Origin: Clostridium porci
GTDB taxonomy: Bacteria; Bacillota; Clostridia; Lachnospirales; Lachnospiraceae
Length of the DNA stretch: 64,000 bases
Direction of reading: 5' to 3'
Assembly: GCF_009696375.1 (NCBI RefSeq)
Contig: NZ_VUMD01000007.1
Coordinates: forward strand, 62,001-126,000
The position numbers and the translations under genes were made by a program. Within the stretch, counting starts at the first letter, position 1. Every line of letters begins with the position of its first letter. The notes beneath the pieces are model-generated. The model was not told the origin of the DNA. It ran no database searches and was given only the letters and a program-made list of their open reading frames with translations. Of this stretch, positions 51,197-60,967 are shown piece by piece.

Positions 51197-52156
51197 ATGT
51201 TCTTATCTATAATCACCCCATTTTTTAATTGCTATGGTAATATCCAAAAGTGCATTACGTCATTAGAAAACCAAACATGTGATGACTTTGAATTAATCTT
51301 AATTGACGACGCTTCTACAGATATTTTATCCAGTGAATTAGACCGAACCATTGAACGCTCCCATCTGAACATATATTTGCTGCATAATAATAAAAACCAG
51401 GGTCCTGGTCCTTCACGAAATAAAGGAATCAACACAGCCCACGGGGATTATATACTTTTTTTAGATAGTGATGACTGGTTAAGGGATGACGCAGTTCAAC
51501 TATTGCAGCAACTAGTTTTAAAACAATCATATGACTGTATATTATTTGATTTTTTTATTATTAAGAATAAAAAGAGTTCCCGTTCTACCGTAGAAAAGCT
51601 TTCGCAAGGAACACTTGATAAAAAGCAGGCTTTACTATATTCCTCAGGCAGTGTATGCTGCAAACTTTATAGAACAAAACTTATCACTAATAATAATATA
51701 CAATTTCCTGATATATATATTAAAGAAGATATGGTCTTTAACAAAATAGCTCTGTCTTATTGTGAAACTATATTTTACCTGAAAAAGAGCCTTTACTATT
51801 ACAGCATGCATCCAAATTCTTTAATGCACTCAACAAACGCCTTTGAGATAAATAACGATATTATGGCATTCCAAATAATAGAAGATAAATTGTCCCTGTA
51901 TCCGGATATTTTAGAGGAGCTCTTTCTACGTGAACTATTATATGCCGGCACACTCCATATGCTATGCGCAAAAAAGGAGAAGCAAGCTATTGCAAATTTT
52001 ATATCTTCTACAACCCAAAAATACCCTGGGTGTTTTGAAAGCTCTTATTTACAAAAATTACCATTAAGGATGCGATTATTTTTGTTTGGGGTTAAACACA
52101 ATTACTGGAGCCTATTATATATAATGGCATATCTTAAAGTTAAATTCCGGTATTGA
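51197..52156 (+). CDS. GT2 glycosyltransferase, EpsJ-like
   Basis: The 319-residue protein begins LSIITPFFNCYGNIQKCI, with ELILIDDASTDIL for donor binding and the metal motif LFLDSDDWLRDD near residue 90. The YIKEDMVFN segment in the middle is the usual catalytic-base region (ED) of these GT2 enzymes. It is AT-rich like the rest of locus B. AAAGGA lies before the ATG. It adds a later residue of the repeat unit; the sugar is unknown. Confidence 0.87.
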   Translation: MFLSIITPFFNCYGNIQKCITSLENQTCDDFELILIDDASTDILSSELDRTIERSHLNIYLLHNNKNQGPGPSRNKGINTAHGDYILFLDSDDWLRDDAVQLLQQLVLKQSYDCILFDFFIIKNKKSSRSTVEKLSQGTLDKKQALLYSSGSVCCKLYRTKLITNNNIQFPDIYIKEDMVFNKIALSYCETIFYLKKSLYYYSMHPNSLMHSTNAFEINNDIMAFQIIEDKLSLYPDILEELFLRELLYAGTLHMLCAKKEKQAIANFISSTTQKYPGCFESSYLQKLPLRMRLFLFGVKHNYWSLLYIMAYLKVKFRY

Positions 52157-52183
52157 ATTTATTATCATATATAGAGGTGATCC

Positions 52184-53284
52184 ATGGCAATACATATCGG
52201 ACTATTATTATATATCTGTATATTAGGTTTTATTTTTTTCTATAAAGCTATATCAAAAACAAGGAACAGGTATTTTGTTATTGCTGCCTTTCTTCCCATA
52301 TTTATCATTCAGGCAGTTCGTACACTCGAGGTTGGTATTGATACCCCCGCCTATGTGCGTGGATACTTCAACATAAACACGGTTCCATCCAGTTGGGAAA
52401 TACAAAATTGGGAAAAAGGATACGTCTTTTTAAACCAAATCATAGGAACAATAACCAGCAACAACCCTCATTGGCTGCTGGCTGTTGTCAGTGCATTAAT
52501 TTTAACTGGAACAGGTTACTTTATAATAAAAAATACGCCCTCATTCCAATCCACCTTTTGGCCTGTTTTTTTCTTTATCACACTTAACCATTATTTAACT
52601 TCAATGGTAAGTTTACGCCAATACTGTGCACTTTCAATCGGGATTAACATATATACTGTACTAAAAAAAAGCACATCGCACAGAGCTTATATTAAATCAA
52701 TATTACTATTTCTGATTGCGATGTCTTTTCATGCCTCTTCCATTGTATGCCTTGTATTGATTTTTTCTTTTTTCCTTAAAAGAGTGAATCAACATACCAT
52801 ACTTATTTGTATCATTACCTTCTTTATTATATTTATAAATTTTGATGTATTACTGAATATTGCATTTAAATTATTTCCCCGTTATTATGCCTATTCACAA
52901 ATGGGACACACCAAATTTGCAGGTGTTCCATTCAGCAATACATATATTGTGTTTTTAATGGCTAAACTTGGATTTACCATCCTTGTTTTTATGTTAAACC
53001 CTCAGTTAGATACAAACCAGGATTTATATCGCCTTCTTTTTTTTGCGCTCATAGGAGCTGGCATCGGCGTTATGACCACTAAAATTGCATTAATATGGCG
53101 TTTTGGCTATTACTTTGATATTTTTCTTATTTTACTAATACCTAGGATAGTGGTTCGTATCAAAGCGCTATGCTCAACAATATATATTATATGCTTTTTA
53201 GCAGGGTGGTCTTATTACCTTTATTTATTACTTACAAATACCGCCTTATGTGTACCATATCATACGTTCCTGAAATTTCCATAA
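52184..53284 (+). CDS. EpsG-like Wzy polymerase (locus B)
   Basis: This very hydrophobic 366-residue protein has about ten membrane helices. The EpsG/Wzy motif is seen as AVRTLEVGIDTPAYVRGYF after the second helix, and SLRQYCALSIGINIY matches the Arg in the third region, as in the locus A polymerase (ALRQYLAIVILLYG). It should join lipid-linked repeats on the outer face. GAGGTGATCC precedes the ATG. Together with its own flippase it makes locus B a complete Wzx/Wzy unit. Confidence 0.87.
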   Translation: MAIHIGLLLYICILGFIFFYKAISKTRNRYFVIAAFLPIFIIQAVRTLEVGIDTPAYVRGYFNINTVPSSWEIQNWEKGYVFLNQIIGTITSNNPHWLLAVVSALILTGTGYFIIKNTPSFQSTFWPVFFFITLNHYLTSMVSLRQYCALSIGINIYTVLKKSTSHRAYIKSILLFLIAMSFHASSIVCLVLIFSFFLKRVNQHTILICIITFFIIFINFDVLLNIAFKLFPRYYAYSQMGHTKFAGVPFSNTYIVFLMAKLGFTILVFMLNPQLDTNQDLYRLLFFALIGAGIGVMTTKIALIWRFGYYFDIFLILLIPRIVVRIKALCSTIYIICFLAGWSYYLYLLLTNTALCVPYHTFLKFP

Positions 53285-53337
53285 AGATTGTATAGCAAAA
53301 GGTATTATGAACATTTAACTTATTGTAAAGGTAGACA

Positions 53338-54573
53338 ATGAAAAATAATAAAATAGTAAACAATACAGTGATGCTTTATAGCATGAATATTGCAAAGCTT
53401 ATTTTTCCATTACTTACATTACCATATTTGACACGTGTGCTATCTGTAGAATCCTATGCTTCAGTTGCTTATACAAAATCTGTTATGTCATATATGCAGA
53501 TTCTAGTTGATTTTGGATTTCTGCTTTCTGGCACCAAAGATATTGTTCAAGCGCAGCAAAATAAACAATCAATGGGTAAAATAACAGCCGAAATATTGAT
53601 TGCAAGGATTTTTTTAGCAATCATAGCATTTAGTATGTTGCTGATCATGAGTTTTTTCATTCCAATATTAAGTATAAATAAGCTATTTGTTACCTTATCA
53701 TTTATCCCTGTGTTTCTTTCTGTATTTTTGCTTGATTACCTGTTTCGTGGTATGGAAAAAATGCAGATTATCACTATCCGGTTTGTAGTTATGCGAGGTA
53801 TTTCCACTATATTAACCTTTGCAGTTATAAAAGAAGATAAGGATATTCTTTTAATTCCTATTTTAGAAATAATTGGCACTACTGTTGCTATTGCTTTCAT
53901 CTGGACAGAACTAAAAAAGATGAATCTTGTAGCTGAGTGTATCACATTAAAGGCAGCCATCGTCAAACTGAAAGAAGCATCTGTCTATTTTGTTTCAAAT
54001 ATGGCTACAACTGCCTTTGGCACTCTGAATACCATTCTAATCGGAATGTTTCTTCAAAATGAAACTATCGCCTATTGGAGTTTAAGCATGCAGCTAATCG
54101 GAGCAGTTCAATCATTATACAGCCCTATTACAGACGGGGTATATCCAGAAATGATTAAATGCAAAAGTCTTCATCTTATCAAAAAGATACTTTACATTTT
54201 TATGCCAATTGTTCTAGCTGGAAGCATATTTTCATTTATTAATGCGCCGTTTATTCTTATTTTAGTGGGCGGTAAGCAATATGAAGCGGCTTCAACCGTA
54301 TTTCGGCTTCTGATTCCTGTACTCATATGCAGCTTCCCAGCCATGTTGTTGGGATGGCCGGCCCTAGGCTCTATTAATAAAGAGCAACAGGTTACCCACA
54401 CAACAGTCTGGACTGCAATTTTTCAGATCATTGGATTAATTGCCTTAATTATATCTGGTAACTTTAACCTGGTATCCATTGCTATCCTGCGCAGCCTAAC
54501 AGAAGCCATATTATTGACAGTCCGAGCCTTTTACTGCATAAAATACAGACTCGAATTCAGCAATCCACTTTAA
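53338..54573 (+). CDS. Wzx oligosaccharide flippase (locus B)
   Basis: The N-terminus has the classical Wzx pattern: NNTVMLYSMNIAKLIFPLL, then TLPYLTRVLSVESYASVAY and the DFGFLLSGTKDI block. About 12 membrane helices follow over 411 residues. It flips the undecaprenyl-linked repeat of locus B. It is unlike the locus A flippase in sequence, so the repeat units differ. AAAGGT precedes the ATG, and the gene ends 49 nt before licD. Confidence 0.9.
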   Translation: MKNNKIVNNTVMLYSMNIAKLIFPLLTLPYLTRVLSVESYASVAYTKSVMSYMQILVDFGFLLSGTKDIVQAQQNKQSMGKITAEILIARIFLAIIAFSMLLIMSFFIPILSINKLFVTLSFIPVFLSVFLLDYLFRGMEKMQIITIRFVVMRGISTILTFAVIKEDKDILLIPILEIIGTTVAIAFIWTELKKMNLVAECITLKAAIVKLKEASVYFVSNMATTAFGTLNTILIGMFLQNETIAYWSLSMQLIGAVQSLYSPITDGVYPEMIKCKSLHLIKKILYIFMPIVLAGSIFSFINAPFILILVGGKQYEAASTVFRLLIPVLICSFPAMLLGWPALGSINKEQQVTHTTVWTAIFQIIGLIALIISGNFNLVSIAILRSLTEAILLTVRAFYCIKYRLEFSNPL

Positions 54574-54622
54574 TTACAGAAAGCCTTCATAATCATTGCC
54601 ACGAAAGGAAGGAGTATTCATA

Positions 54623-55438
54623 ATGACCGAAGACGAAATTCATAAACTGCATCAATTAACATTAAAAATAGCAAATGAAATCAAACGAATATGTGAAAAC
54701 AATGGTATTCAATATAGTCTCAGCGGAGGAACACTATTAGGGGCAGTCCGCCACAGAGGATTCATTCCCTGGGATGACGACATGGATATTGATATGACAC
54801 GAGAAAATTATGATAGGTTCATTAATAAATGCAAAACAGAATTGGGATCTGAGTACATACTGCAGACCTGGATTACCGATACAGAATATCATAATGGATT
54901 TGCAAAAATACTATTAAAAGGAACCTGCGCTATTGAAAAAAGAGGAAAGGATACTATTTGCGAAAAGGGCATTTTTGTAGATATTTTTCCATGGGATAAT
55001 ATCCCTCACAGTCAATGGAAAAGAAATATCCATAACATTCACATACAAATTTTTAAAAATCTCTTGATAGCAAAACATGGAGCAAAAATTCCTGAAAACA
55101 GCAAAATGTTTAAAAAAGGTATTTTTATAATATTGCAATTTATTAGCCGGTTTATGACTCACAGATATTTAGTTGCGCATTGCGAACGGGAACTGCGAAA
55201 ATATCCCCCGGGGGACATGATAACATGTGCCGTAGGTGTGTTGGGATATAAGAGTAATACAATTCCTAGCTCCTGGCATAACCACTACCTTAATTTACCA
55301 TTTGAAGATACCACATTCTCTGCAATTGAAAAATATGACGACTTATTGAAGCAATCCTATGGAGATTATATGACGCCGCCTCCTCTTAGCAAGAGGAGAT
55401 GCCATGAATATATAAAACTGGATTTTGGAAACTACTAA
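54623..55438 (+). CDS. licD: LicD family phosphotransferase
   Basis: LicD-type enzymes transfer phosphocholine or a similar phosphorylated group from a CDP-activated donor to a glycan. Hallmarks are SLSGGTLLGAVRHRGFIPW at residues 32-50, the acidic WDDDMDID at 50-57 and GIFVDIFPWD near 116. The ATG at 54623 follows AAGGAAGGAG; the frame from the TTG at 54596 is not needed. The length of 271 residues is normal. It is followed by a gene with a LicC-like cytidylyltransferase domain, which would supply the CDP donor. Other donors handled by the family, such as CDP-glycerol-like or phosphonate groups, are possible. Confidence 0.88.
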   Translation: MTEDEIHKLHQLTLKIANEIKRICENNGIQYSLSGGTLLGAVRHRGFIPWDDDMDIDMTRENYDRFINKCKTELGSEYILQTWITDTEYHNGFAKILLKGTCAIEKRGKDTICEKGIFVDIFPWDNIPHSQWKRNIHNIHIQIFKNLLIAKHGAKIPENSKMFKKGIFIILQFISRFMTHRYLVAHCERELRKYPPGDMITCAVGVLGYKSNTIPSSWHNHYLNLPFEDTTFSAIEKYDDLLKQSYGDYMTPPPLSKRRCHEYIKLDFGNY

Positions 55439-55495
55439 TGCCAGGAAAAATCATTAAAAAATTAATTAAATCCTCAAAAGAAAGGTGAGTATAAT

Positions 55496-57913
55496 TTGCT
55501 TATGAAGAAAACAGAATTTGATGTATTAATGAGCATTAAAGAAAAAGGCCAATGTGATGCTGACTATCTGGCCCGTATCCTGTATAAGCCGCTGGATACA
55601 ATCGAAGAGTCTATTACTGCCCTGAAAAACGGGGGTTTTATTCTTGACGGACAGCTATCAAAAAAGGGAGAAGCAGAGCTGAATACACACCGTATAGACA
55701 ACGCAGTCATCTTGTCAGCTGGAATGTCTACCCGATTTGTTCCACTTAACTATGAAAAGCCCAAAGGATTACTTGTCGTTAAGGGAGAACCTTTGGTTGA
55801 ACGTCAGATATGTCAATTACGCGAAAAAGGCATTCAAGAAATTATCATTGTTGTAGGATATTTAAAAGAACAATTTGAATATCTTGCTGAAAAATATGGG
55901 GTAATACTGATTGAAACCCAAGAATATAACACCAGAAATAATCATGCAAGTATTTGGGCTGCACGCCATTATCTAAAAAACACAATTATAACATCATCTG
56001 ATTTATACTTTGAAGAAAATATCTTCCAAACCTATGCTTATGATTCCTTTTACTGTACTGTTTATGAATCGGGCAAGACTGCGGAACGAGGTATTGAAAC
56101 AGATGAGAATGATAAAATTCTTACAACAATGTATGGAGATAAATGCTACGACACGTGGGTGACCTTAGGATATGCGTTCTTTTCCACCCAGTTCTCCTCA
56201 CGCATGATTGAAATACTGGAAAAAATATATGATTTGCCGGAAACAGCAAGCAAATTTTGGGCAGATATACAGGATGATTACCTGGAGGAACTTTATATGT
56301 ATGCGAAAAGATGTGATTCAGAAATTATACATGAATTCGATTCTCTGGAGGAATTACGAGCATTTGATGATAAATATCTTCATAATGCAGATTCTCAGAT
56401 CATGCATAACTTATGCTGCCTGTTAGCAGCCAGGGAAAATAACATTATTGGAATTGAATCACTCAAAAAACTAAAATATTCAATGTTCAAATTCCGCTGC
56501 AAGGGAGATACATATATCTGTGATGTTAATCCAGACGAACAGGAAAAAGTAAACTATCAGGGCAGGGTTTATTACCAATGTCATGACTTTATGGAGGGAT
56601 CACTAAAATTGTTTAAAATGGATAAAAATATAAAAATAGGCGGCGTATATTATACCGATACAGAAAATGAACTCATGCAGCTTTATGATTATTCAAAGGA
56701 TTTTAAAGATTATCACGAGCGTTCGTTACCTTTATGCGCTGCTGAAAATATAATCTCCCCTTTCGCAAATCTGCCGTTAAATTTCGGTTTCCAGGAGAGA
56801 TATATTATGAATAATACTTATTCTTTTAATATGGATGACAACTTTATAGGATGTGAAAAATTATTTCCATTCTATCAAAAAATATCTGATGTGTGCGGCA
56901 GGATTTTCGGTGCCAAGTATACCGATCCACGTCCATTTACAGGTATGCATTGTATTGACATGATCACAAAAACCATATGCAAGCCAGGCAGCAAAATGAT
57001 GATATTAGATAAGGATTACGGTGGACATGCTTCTGTCAGGCCAGTTGTAGAACGGCTGGGAGTAAAGGTTTACGATGCGCCATACGATTTAGAAGAAAAT
57101 GACTTAGACTACCGTGCTGCGAATGAAATGATTAAAAAACTTGAAATTGATTATGTGCTGTTAGCTCCCTCAGATTTAATCAAGCCTCTCAATGTGGAAC
57201 AGATTGATACCACTCATTGTATTCTACTTTGGGACTGCAGCCAAATTATGGGATTAATTGCTGCAGGACTTTGCTCCAATCCTCTGAAAACAATGAAGAA
57301 TATTATCCTGTTTGGCGGTACCCACAAAACGTTTCCAGGACCGGCATCTGGGCTGATTATGACAAATGAAAAATATCTGCATGATATGATGGAAACTGAA
57401 ATTAATCCTAAATATTTGCGTCATTCGCAAATGCATCAGAAAATATCATTGCTTTTTGCGTTAATTGAATTTGAAAAATATGGTTCACAATACATGAGCC
57501 ATATGATTCATTGTTCAAACTATCTAGGAAGCAGATTGCGTGAAAAGGGGTATGATGTGGCAGATGTTCATGGGCAGATTTCTAGAACCCATCAAATTTT
57601 CATCCGCTGCAGTAAAGAAGAAATGAATACAATATATAATAATGCCTATAAACTTGAAGTAACCTTAAACAAAAAACATAAAGCACTATTTTATGGATAT
57701 GGTATTCGACTTGGTACTCAGGAAATTGCACGCTATGACTGGAATGATGCAGCTCTGGATACGATTGCTGAGGTACTAATCCATCTTTCTGATAAAGACA
57801 TTAACATTGATGAAGTAAAACAATTAATACATTTACTTCCTCCTAAAACAATCAGCTATACCTTTTCTGATAACATAGTAAACCAATTTAATAACTTATC
57901 TATCTATTCATAA
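55496..57913 (+). CDS. Fusion: winged helix, LicC-like cytidylyltransferase and SHMT-fold PLP domain
   Basis: Three parts are visible in 805 residues. Residues 5-65 look like a winged helix (DVLMSIKEKGQCDADYLARIL). Residues 68-300 are a LicC-like nucleotidyltransferase: AVILSAGMSTRFVPLNYEKP, then VVGYLKEQFEYLAEKYG and an acidic SSDLYFEENIF site. A linker domain (325-400) follows. Residues 408-785 resemble serine hydroxymethyltransferase: LCAAENIISP, PRPFTGMH, Asp580 in WDCSQIMGLIAAG, and the PLP lysine Lys611 in GGTHKTFPGP. The His of the SHMT DxAH motif is Gln583. It may make and CMP-activate the group that LicD transfers. The TTG at 55496 has ideal spacing to AAAGGTGAG; the ATG at 55502 is an alternative. 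Confidence 0.8.
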   Translation: MLMKKTEFDVLMSIKEKGQCDADYLARILYKPLDTIEESITALKNGGFILDGQLSKKGEAELNTHRIDNAVILSAGMSTRFVPLNYEKPKGLLVVKGEPLVERQICQLREKGIQEIIIVVGYLKEQFEYLAEKYGVILIETQEYNTRNNHASIWAARHYLKNTIITSSDLYFEENIFQTYAYDSFYCTVYESGKTAERGIETDENDKILTTMYGDKCYDTWVTLGYAFFSTQFSSRMIEILEKIYDLPETASKFWADIQDDYLEELYMYAKRCDSEIIHEFDSLEELRAFDDKYLHNADSQIMHNLCCLLAARENNIIGIESLKKLKYSMFKFRCKGDTYICDVNPDEQEKVNYQGRVYYQCHDFMEGSLKLFKMDKNIKIGGVYYTDTENELMQLYDYSKDFKDYHERSLPLCAAENIISPFANLPLNFGFQERYIMNNTYSFNMDDNFIGCEKLFPFYQKISDVCGRIFGAKYTDPRPFTGMHCIDMITKTICKPGSKMMILDKDYGGHASVRPVVERLGVKVYDAPYDLEENDLDYRAANEMIKKLEIDYVLLAPSDLIKPLNVEQIDTTHCILLWDCSQIMGLIAAGLCSNPLKTMKNIILFGGTHKTFPGPASGLIMTNEKYLHDMMETEINPKYLRHSQMHQKISLLFALIEFEKYGSQYMSHMIHCSNYLGSRLREKGYDVADVHGQISRTHQIFIRCSKEEMNTIYNNAYKLEVTLNKKHKALFYGYGIRLGTQEIARYDWNDAALDTIAEVLIHLSDKDINIDEVKQLIHLLPPKTISYTFSDNIVNQFNNLSIYS

Positions 57914-57924
57914 CGAAAAGAAAG

Positions 57925-57957
57925 AGGGGATGCTGCGCCTTTCTATTTTGCAGCATC
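57925..57957. terminator. Hairpin between converging transcripts
   Basis: GATGCTGC and GCAGCATC (with flanking G/C pairs) form the stem. On the minus strand it is followed by a T-rich CCCTCTTTCTTTT stretch, so it mainly ends the ligase-like gene and may also stop locus B. Confidence 0.6.
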
Positions 57958-58002
57958 TCCTTGCATACGAAAACAATCTAACTTTAACACATTAAAAACA
58001 TG

Positions 58003-59628
58003 CTATGATTGATCTGCTCGCCGATCCACCGACACGCCTATCATTAAAAGCGTCATCATAATCGGTGAAACAATCGGTATACTAATATTGACCGCAGCCT
58101 GCGCACCATAACAAACCAAAGCAAATACAATCGCCATCAAAGCTGGTGTCTTTTTCGATGAACGCAGCATCTGTACAATGGAAGTGAAAAGTAAGGAAAG
58201 GTAAGCGGCAAGGCCCGCAATGCCGATTGTAATCAGATATTGCAGATATTCATTATGAGCGCTGTCAAATATCTCATGATACCTGGATTTCATTTCTTCA
58301 TAATAGTTCTGAACCGTAATAATACCGAACGTATCTGGCCCATATCCAAATATTTTATGAATTAGCGGGAATTTCTCATAGCTTTCCATGCCAATTCTCC
58401 AAATATACCACCTATGAGTTCCCCAATTATCATCAATGAAGAGATAGGTCTTCAATGAACCATATCTTTCTGTATTCCCAGCGATATTCACATCATAGAG
58501 GGCATAACATACGCTTAGGGCTGCGCAAACAATAACCCCCAGCCAAATCCATCTCCCTGTATTTCTTTCTTTTCTTATAGCTCCTTTTTTAGATAAATGA
58601 GCATCCCAAATATATAGGCAAACAGCCGCTCCCCATAACAGAATCACCAAATAAGCAAGGTATTCAAACTCTGCAATAATGTCAAATATACCATCTATTC
58701 CCAATACATGAGCGGAGAACCTTTTATTAATATAGCCGGTTATCTGAAATTCTGTAAACAAAATGGCCAGCAGCAATATATACTTCTTCACACCCTTTAT
58801 ATTGCTAAAAAGATATAAGGGCAGCAATCCGTAAAGCGCCAGCAATGCTAAATAAACATTATCGCTGATACCTGTTATCAAGGCAAAAAGAGATACAATT
58901 ACATTAAACAGATACCAAATCCTTCTATATATGTTTTTTTCAATGGTGAACAGCACAACAGCCATACCGGAAATAAGCGCCAAATAGGAAGTATACGTAT
59001 TAATATTTCCAATTGTTGACGTAAACATCCGATATTCTCTTGGATCAATCTCAGCTTTAAAACCGATGGGATCGATTTTAAAATATTGCAAAATCCCAAT
59101 TATACAGGCAATCATCCCAGCCGCCAAAAATGCGTCTAAATACCATTGTCTAAAGCTCAGAAAACGGCTAATAATAAAATAGCTGGCGCCATAGAGCAAA
59201 AACAGGAATAAACCCATGTATCTTCCTTCATTTCCCCAAAAGGATTCATAAATATATTCCGACTGAAAGGTAGAGACGGCAACTGTAATAATAAATATTA
59301 TCATAGCCCAATCGCATTTTCGTAAGCTCCTGAGAGTAAGGCCTTTGCATATTTGTTTCATATTTGCCCATTTATATAAGCGGTTATCTATCCGTATATA
59401 GATTATCGCTACAATTAATGTTACAGCCAGCATTAGCAGAACCGTCCCGTAGTAGAACGCATACTTAACCCTTAATATATCAAAATAATAATCCCGAAAC
59501 ACCAAGGGAAGGGCAGATATAACGATCAAAGTAAAAATCCCGGCAATAATACTATTCGTTTTCTTCCAGGAAATAATGAAATCAGACGTTGCACTGTCCG
59601 CCTTTTTTTTCAGCTTCATTTTGCCCAT
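58003..59628 (-). CDS. O-antigen ligase/polymerase family membrane protein
   Basis: The 541-residue protein has about 12 membrane helices and the Wzy_C-type outer loop with GYGPDTFGIITVQNYY and FDSAHNEYLQYLITIG, the His/Asn/Glu region common to WaaL and Wzy proteins. A FWGNEGRYMGLFLF motif near residue 110 is also seen in this family. It could polymerise or ligate surface glycan, or act in glycosylating surface proteins. It lies outside both capsule loci, on the opposite strand to locus B, behind its own promoter. The ATG at 59628 has GAGG upstream; the first in-frame ATG at 59655 would leave only an 11-nt leader. Confidence 0.85.
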   Translation of the reverse strand: MGKMKLKKKADSATSDFIISWKKTNSIIAGIFTLIVISALPLVFRDYYFDILRVKYAFYYGTVLLMLAVTLIVAIIYIRIDNRLYKWANMKQICKGLTLRSLRKCDWAMIIFIITVAVSTFQSEYIYESFWGNEGRYMGLFLFLLYGASYFIISRFLSFRQWYLDAFLAAGMIACIIGILQYFKIDPIGFKAEIDPREYRMFTSTIGNINTYTSYLALISGMAVVLFTIEKNIYRRIWYLFNVIVSLFALITGISDNVYLALLALYGLLPLYLFSNIKGVKKYILLLAILFTEFQITGYINKRFSAHVLGIDGIFDIIAEFEYLAYLVILLWGAAVCLYIWDAHLSKKGAIRKERNTGRWIWLGVIVCAALSVCYALYDVNIAGNTERYGSLKTYLFIDDNWGTHRWYIWRIGMESYEKFPLIHKIFGYGPDTFGIITVQNYYEEMKSRYHEIFDSAHNEYLQYLITIGIAGLAAYLSLLFTSIVQMLRSSKKTPALMAIVFALVCYGAQAAVNISIPIVSPIMMTLLMIGVSVDRRADQS

Positions 59629-59884
59629 AAGCTTACCATCCTCTTTCTTATCCATTATCCAAATACTTAAACATTATAGCATTTTACCCATTACTCCGCA
59701 ACTTTATGATTTTAACATTTGCCTGAGGCATCAGCTTATTTTTCTTCTTCCTCTCTATAAAGGAAACCTCCAAACTGAATTATCTTATCTTACATCAGTT
59801 CGAAGGCTTACACAAGCATTGGGTACATGCAATAGAGTTTGTACTTCTATCGATTCACAATTATCTCTTCTGCATTATCTCAAC
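59629..59884. other. Intergenic region with promoter, otherwise featureless
   Basis: The 5' part holds the promoter of the ligase-like gene. A small TGCCTGAGGCA palindrome lies near 59720 and could contribute to ending the upstream gene. Nothing else is recognisable. Confidence 0.4.
59673..59701 (-). promoter_or_regulatory. Extended -10 promoter of the O-antigen ligase-like gene
   Basis: On the minus strand TTGCGG and TATAAT are 17 nt apart, and the -10 is extended by TGC. Transcription would begin near 59666. Confidence 0.6.
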
Positions 59885-60841
59885 TTAGGAAAAGGAAGGC
59901 CCCAGATTATTCTTATCCCCGGACGAGGTAGATATCTGACCATCCCAGACACCATTTGCATCTACATAATATCCGTCCGGCGTTATATCGTTCGTCACCA
60001 TTCGACTACTTAAATCAAAGTAATACCATTTACCATCCGAATCCTGAATCCATGAAGCTGTAGCGTAAGATCCATTTTTTGTCAGGTATCGCCAGGCATC
60101 GCCATCCTGCTTCCAGCCAGGTATATAATTCGTACGCTCTCCTTTTCCATTTACATAGATTCCGTCTGGCGTCATTGTATCAGCAAGCATAACCCCTGCC
60201 TCATTCAAATAATATTGCTTCCCATCCACTGCCAGCCAGCTGCTGGTTACAAAGCTTCCGTCTTGTTTTCTGTATTTCCACTGCTCATTCTCCTTTATCC
60301 AGCCAGAGGTTACCGTTCCCTGATAGGCTCCTGCGTCAGAGCCGTCCACATTAATCAGATATTTCCTCACCTCTGGCGGAAGCTCTGAAGCCGATACACC
60401 TTTTGGAAGGCTGACAACATCAATATACCTTTCTTTGAACGCCAGGTTTTTATTATTTGTGAATAGCACAATTTGCAACGTTGGCTGGCTCCCTTCTGGA
60501 AGCAGATGCCAATTCTCAGGAATCCCCCATGTGCCCTCCATATTCACAAGCTGCGGAGCCTGTCCCCAGGGTTTAGGATAAGAAGCAGAGGCAAAGGTAT
60601 ATGCGTAATCGTATCCTCGATTGAGAATTACATCTTTCTCTGCAATCGTATCTCCTCCAGCCAGAATCGCAAAATAGCGTCCGCTTCCATATTCCATTGG
60701 ACGCCATTCAAACAGATAGGCCCCACAATTTTCTACAGACACAACTGCTGCTTCAGCAGAGGGAGCTGCCTGTATTGCAAGAGCATTTACCATAGTGAGG
60801 CTTACTATAAGCCCTAATACTGCTAGTCCCTTTTTTATCAT
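59885..60841 (-). CDS. Secreted protein with N-terminal unknown domain and choline-binding-type repeats
   Basis: A signal peptide (IKKGLAVLGLIVSLTMVNA, ending AIQAAPSA) is followed by a beta-rich domain of about 140 residues that I do not recognise. Three or four repeats of the CW_binding_1 kind follow, such as WKYRKQDGSFVTSSW, WRYLTKNGSYATASW and WYYFDLSSRMVTND. Between them are short PDGIYVNGKGE and PDGYYVDANGV units. The ATG at 60841 is preferred to that at 60862 because GGAAAGGAAA lies upstream of it. It is 318 residues long. The repeats are expected to anchor it to choline-bearing wall polymers. It lies downstream of the larger choline-binding protein, after that gene's terminator. Confidence 0.83.
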   Translation of the reverse strand: MIKKGLAVLGLIVSLTMVNALAIQAAPSAEAAVVSVENCGAYLFEWRPMEYGSGRYFAILAGGDTIAEKDVILNRGYDYAYTFASASYPKPWGQAPQLVNMEGTWGIPENWHLLPEGSQPTLQIVLFTNNKNLAFKERYIDVVSLPKGVSASELPPEVRKYLINVDGSDAGAYQGTVTSGWIKENEQWKYRKQDGSFVTSSWLAVDGKQYYLNEAGVMLADTMTPDGIYVNGKGERTNYIPGWKQDGDAWRYLTKNGSYATASWIQDSDGKWYYFDLSSRMVTNDITPDGYYVDANGVWDGQISTSSGDKNNLGPSFS

Positions 60842-60891
60842 ACCAAACATTTCCTTTCCCATATTTTAAATATAAGCAAATACAAAAGAAC

Positions 60892-60934
60892 GGCGCTATA
60901 ACTAATCATTATTTCATCAATCAGTTATAACGCC
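60892..60934 (-). terminator. Terminator of the large choline-binding-repeat gene
   Basis: GGCGTTATAACT and AGTTATAGCGCC on the minus strand form a 12-bp stem with one mismatch-like wobble, followed by GTTCTTTTGT. It lies 34 nt after the stop codon. Confidence 0.7.
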
Positions 60935-60967
60935 ATTCCCCTTATCTTTGCCTTAATTGGCTTTTAT

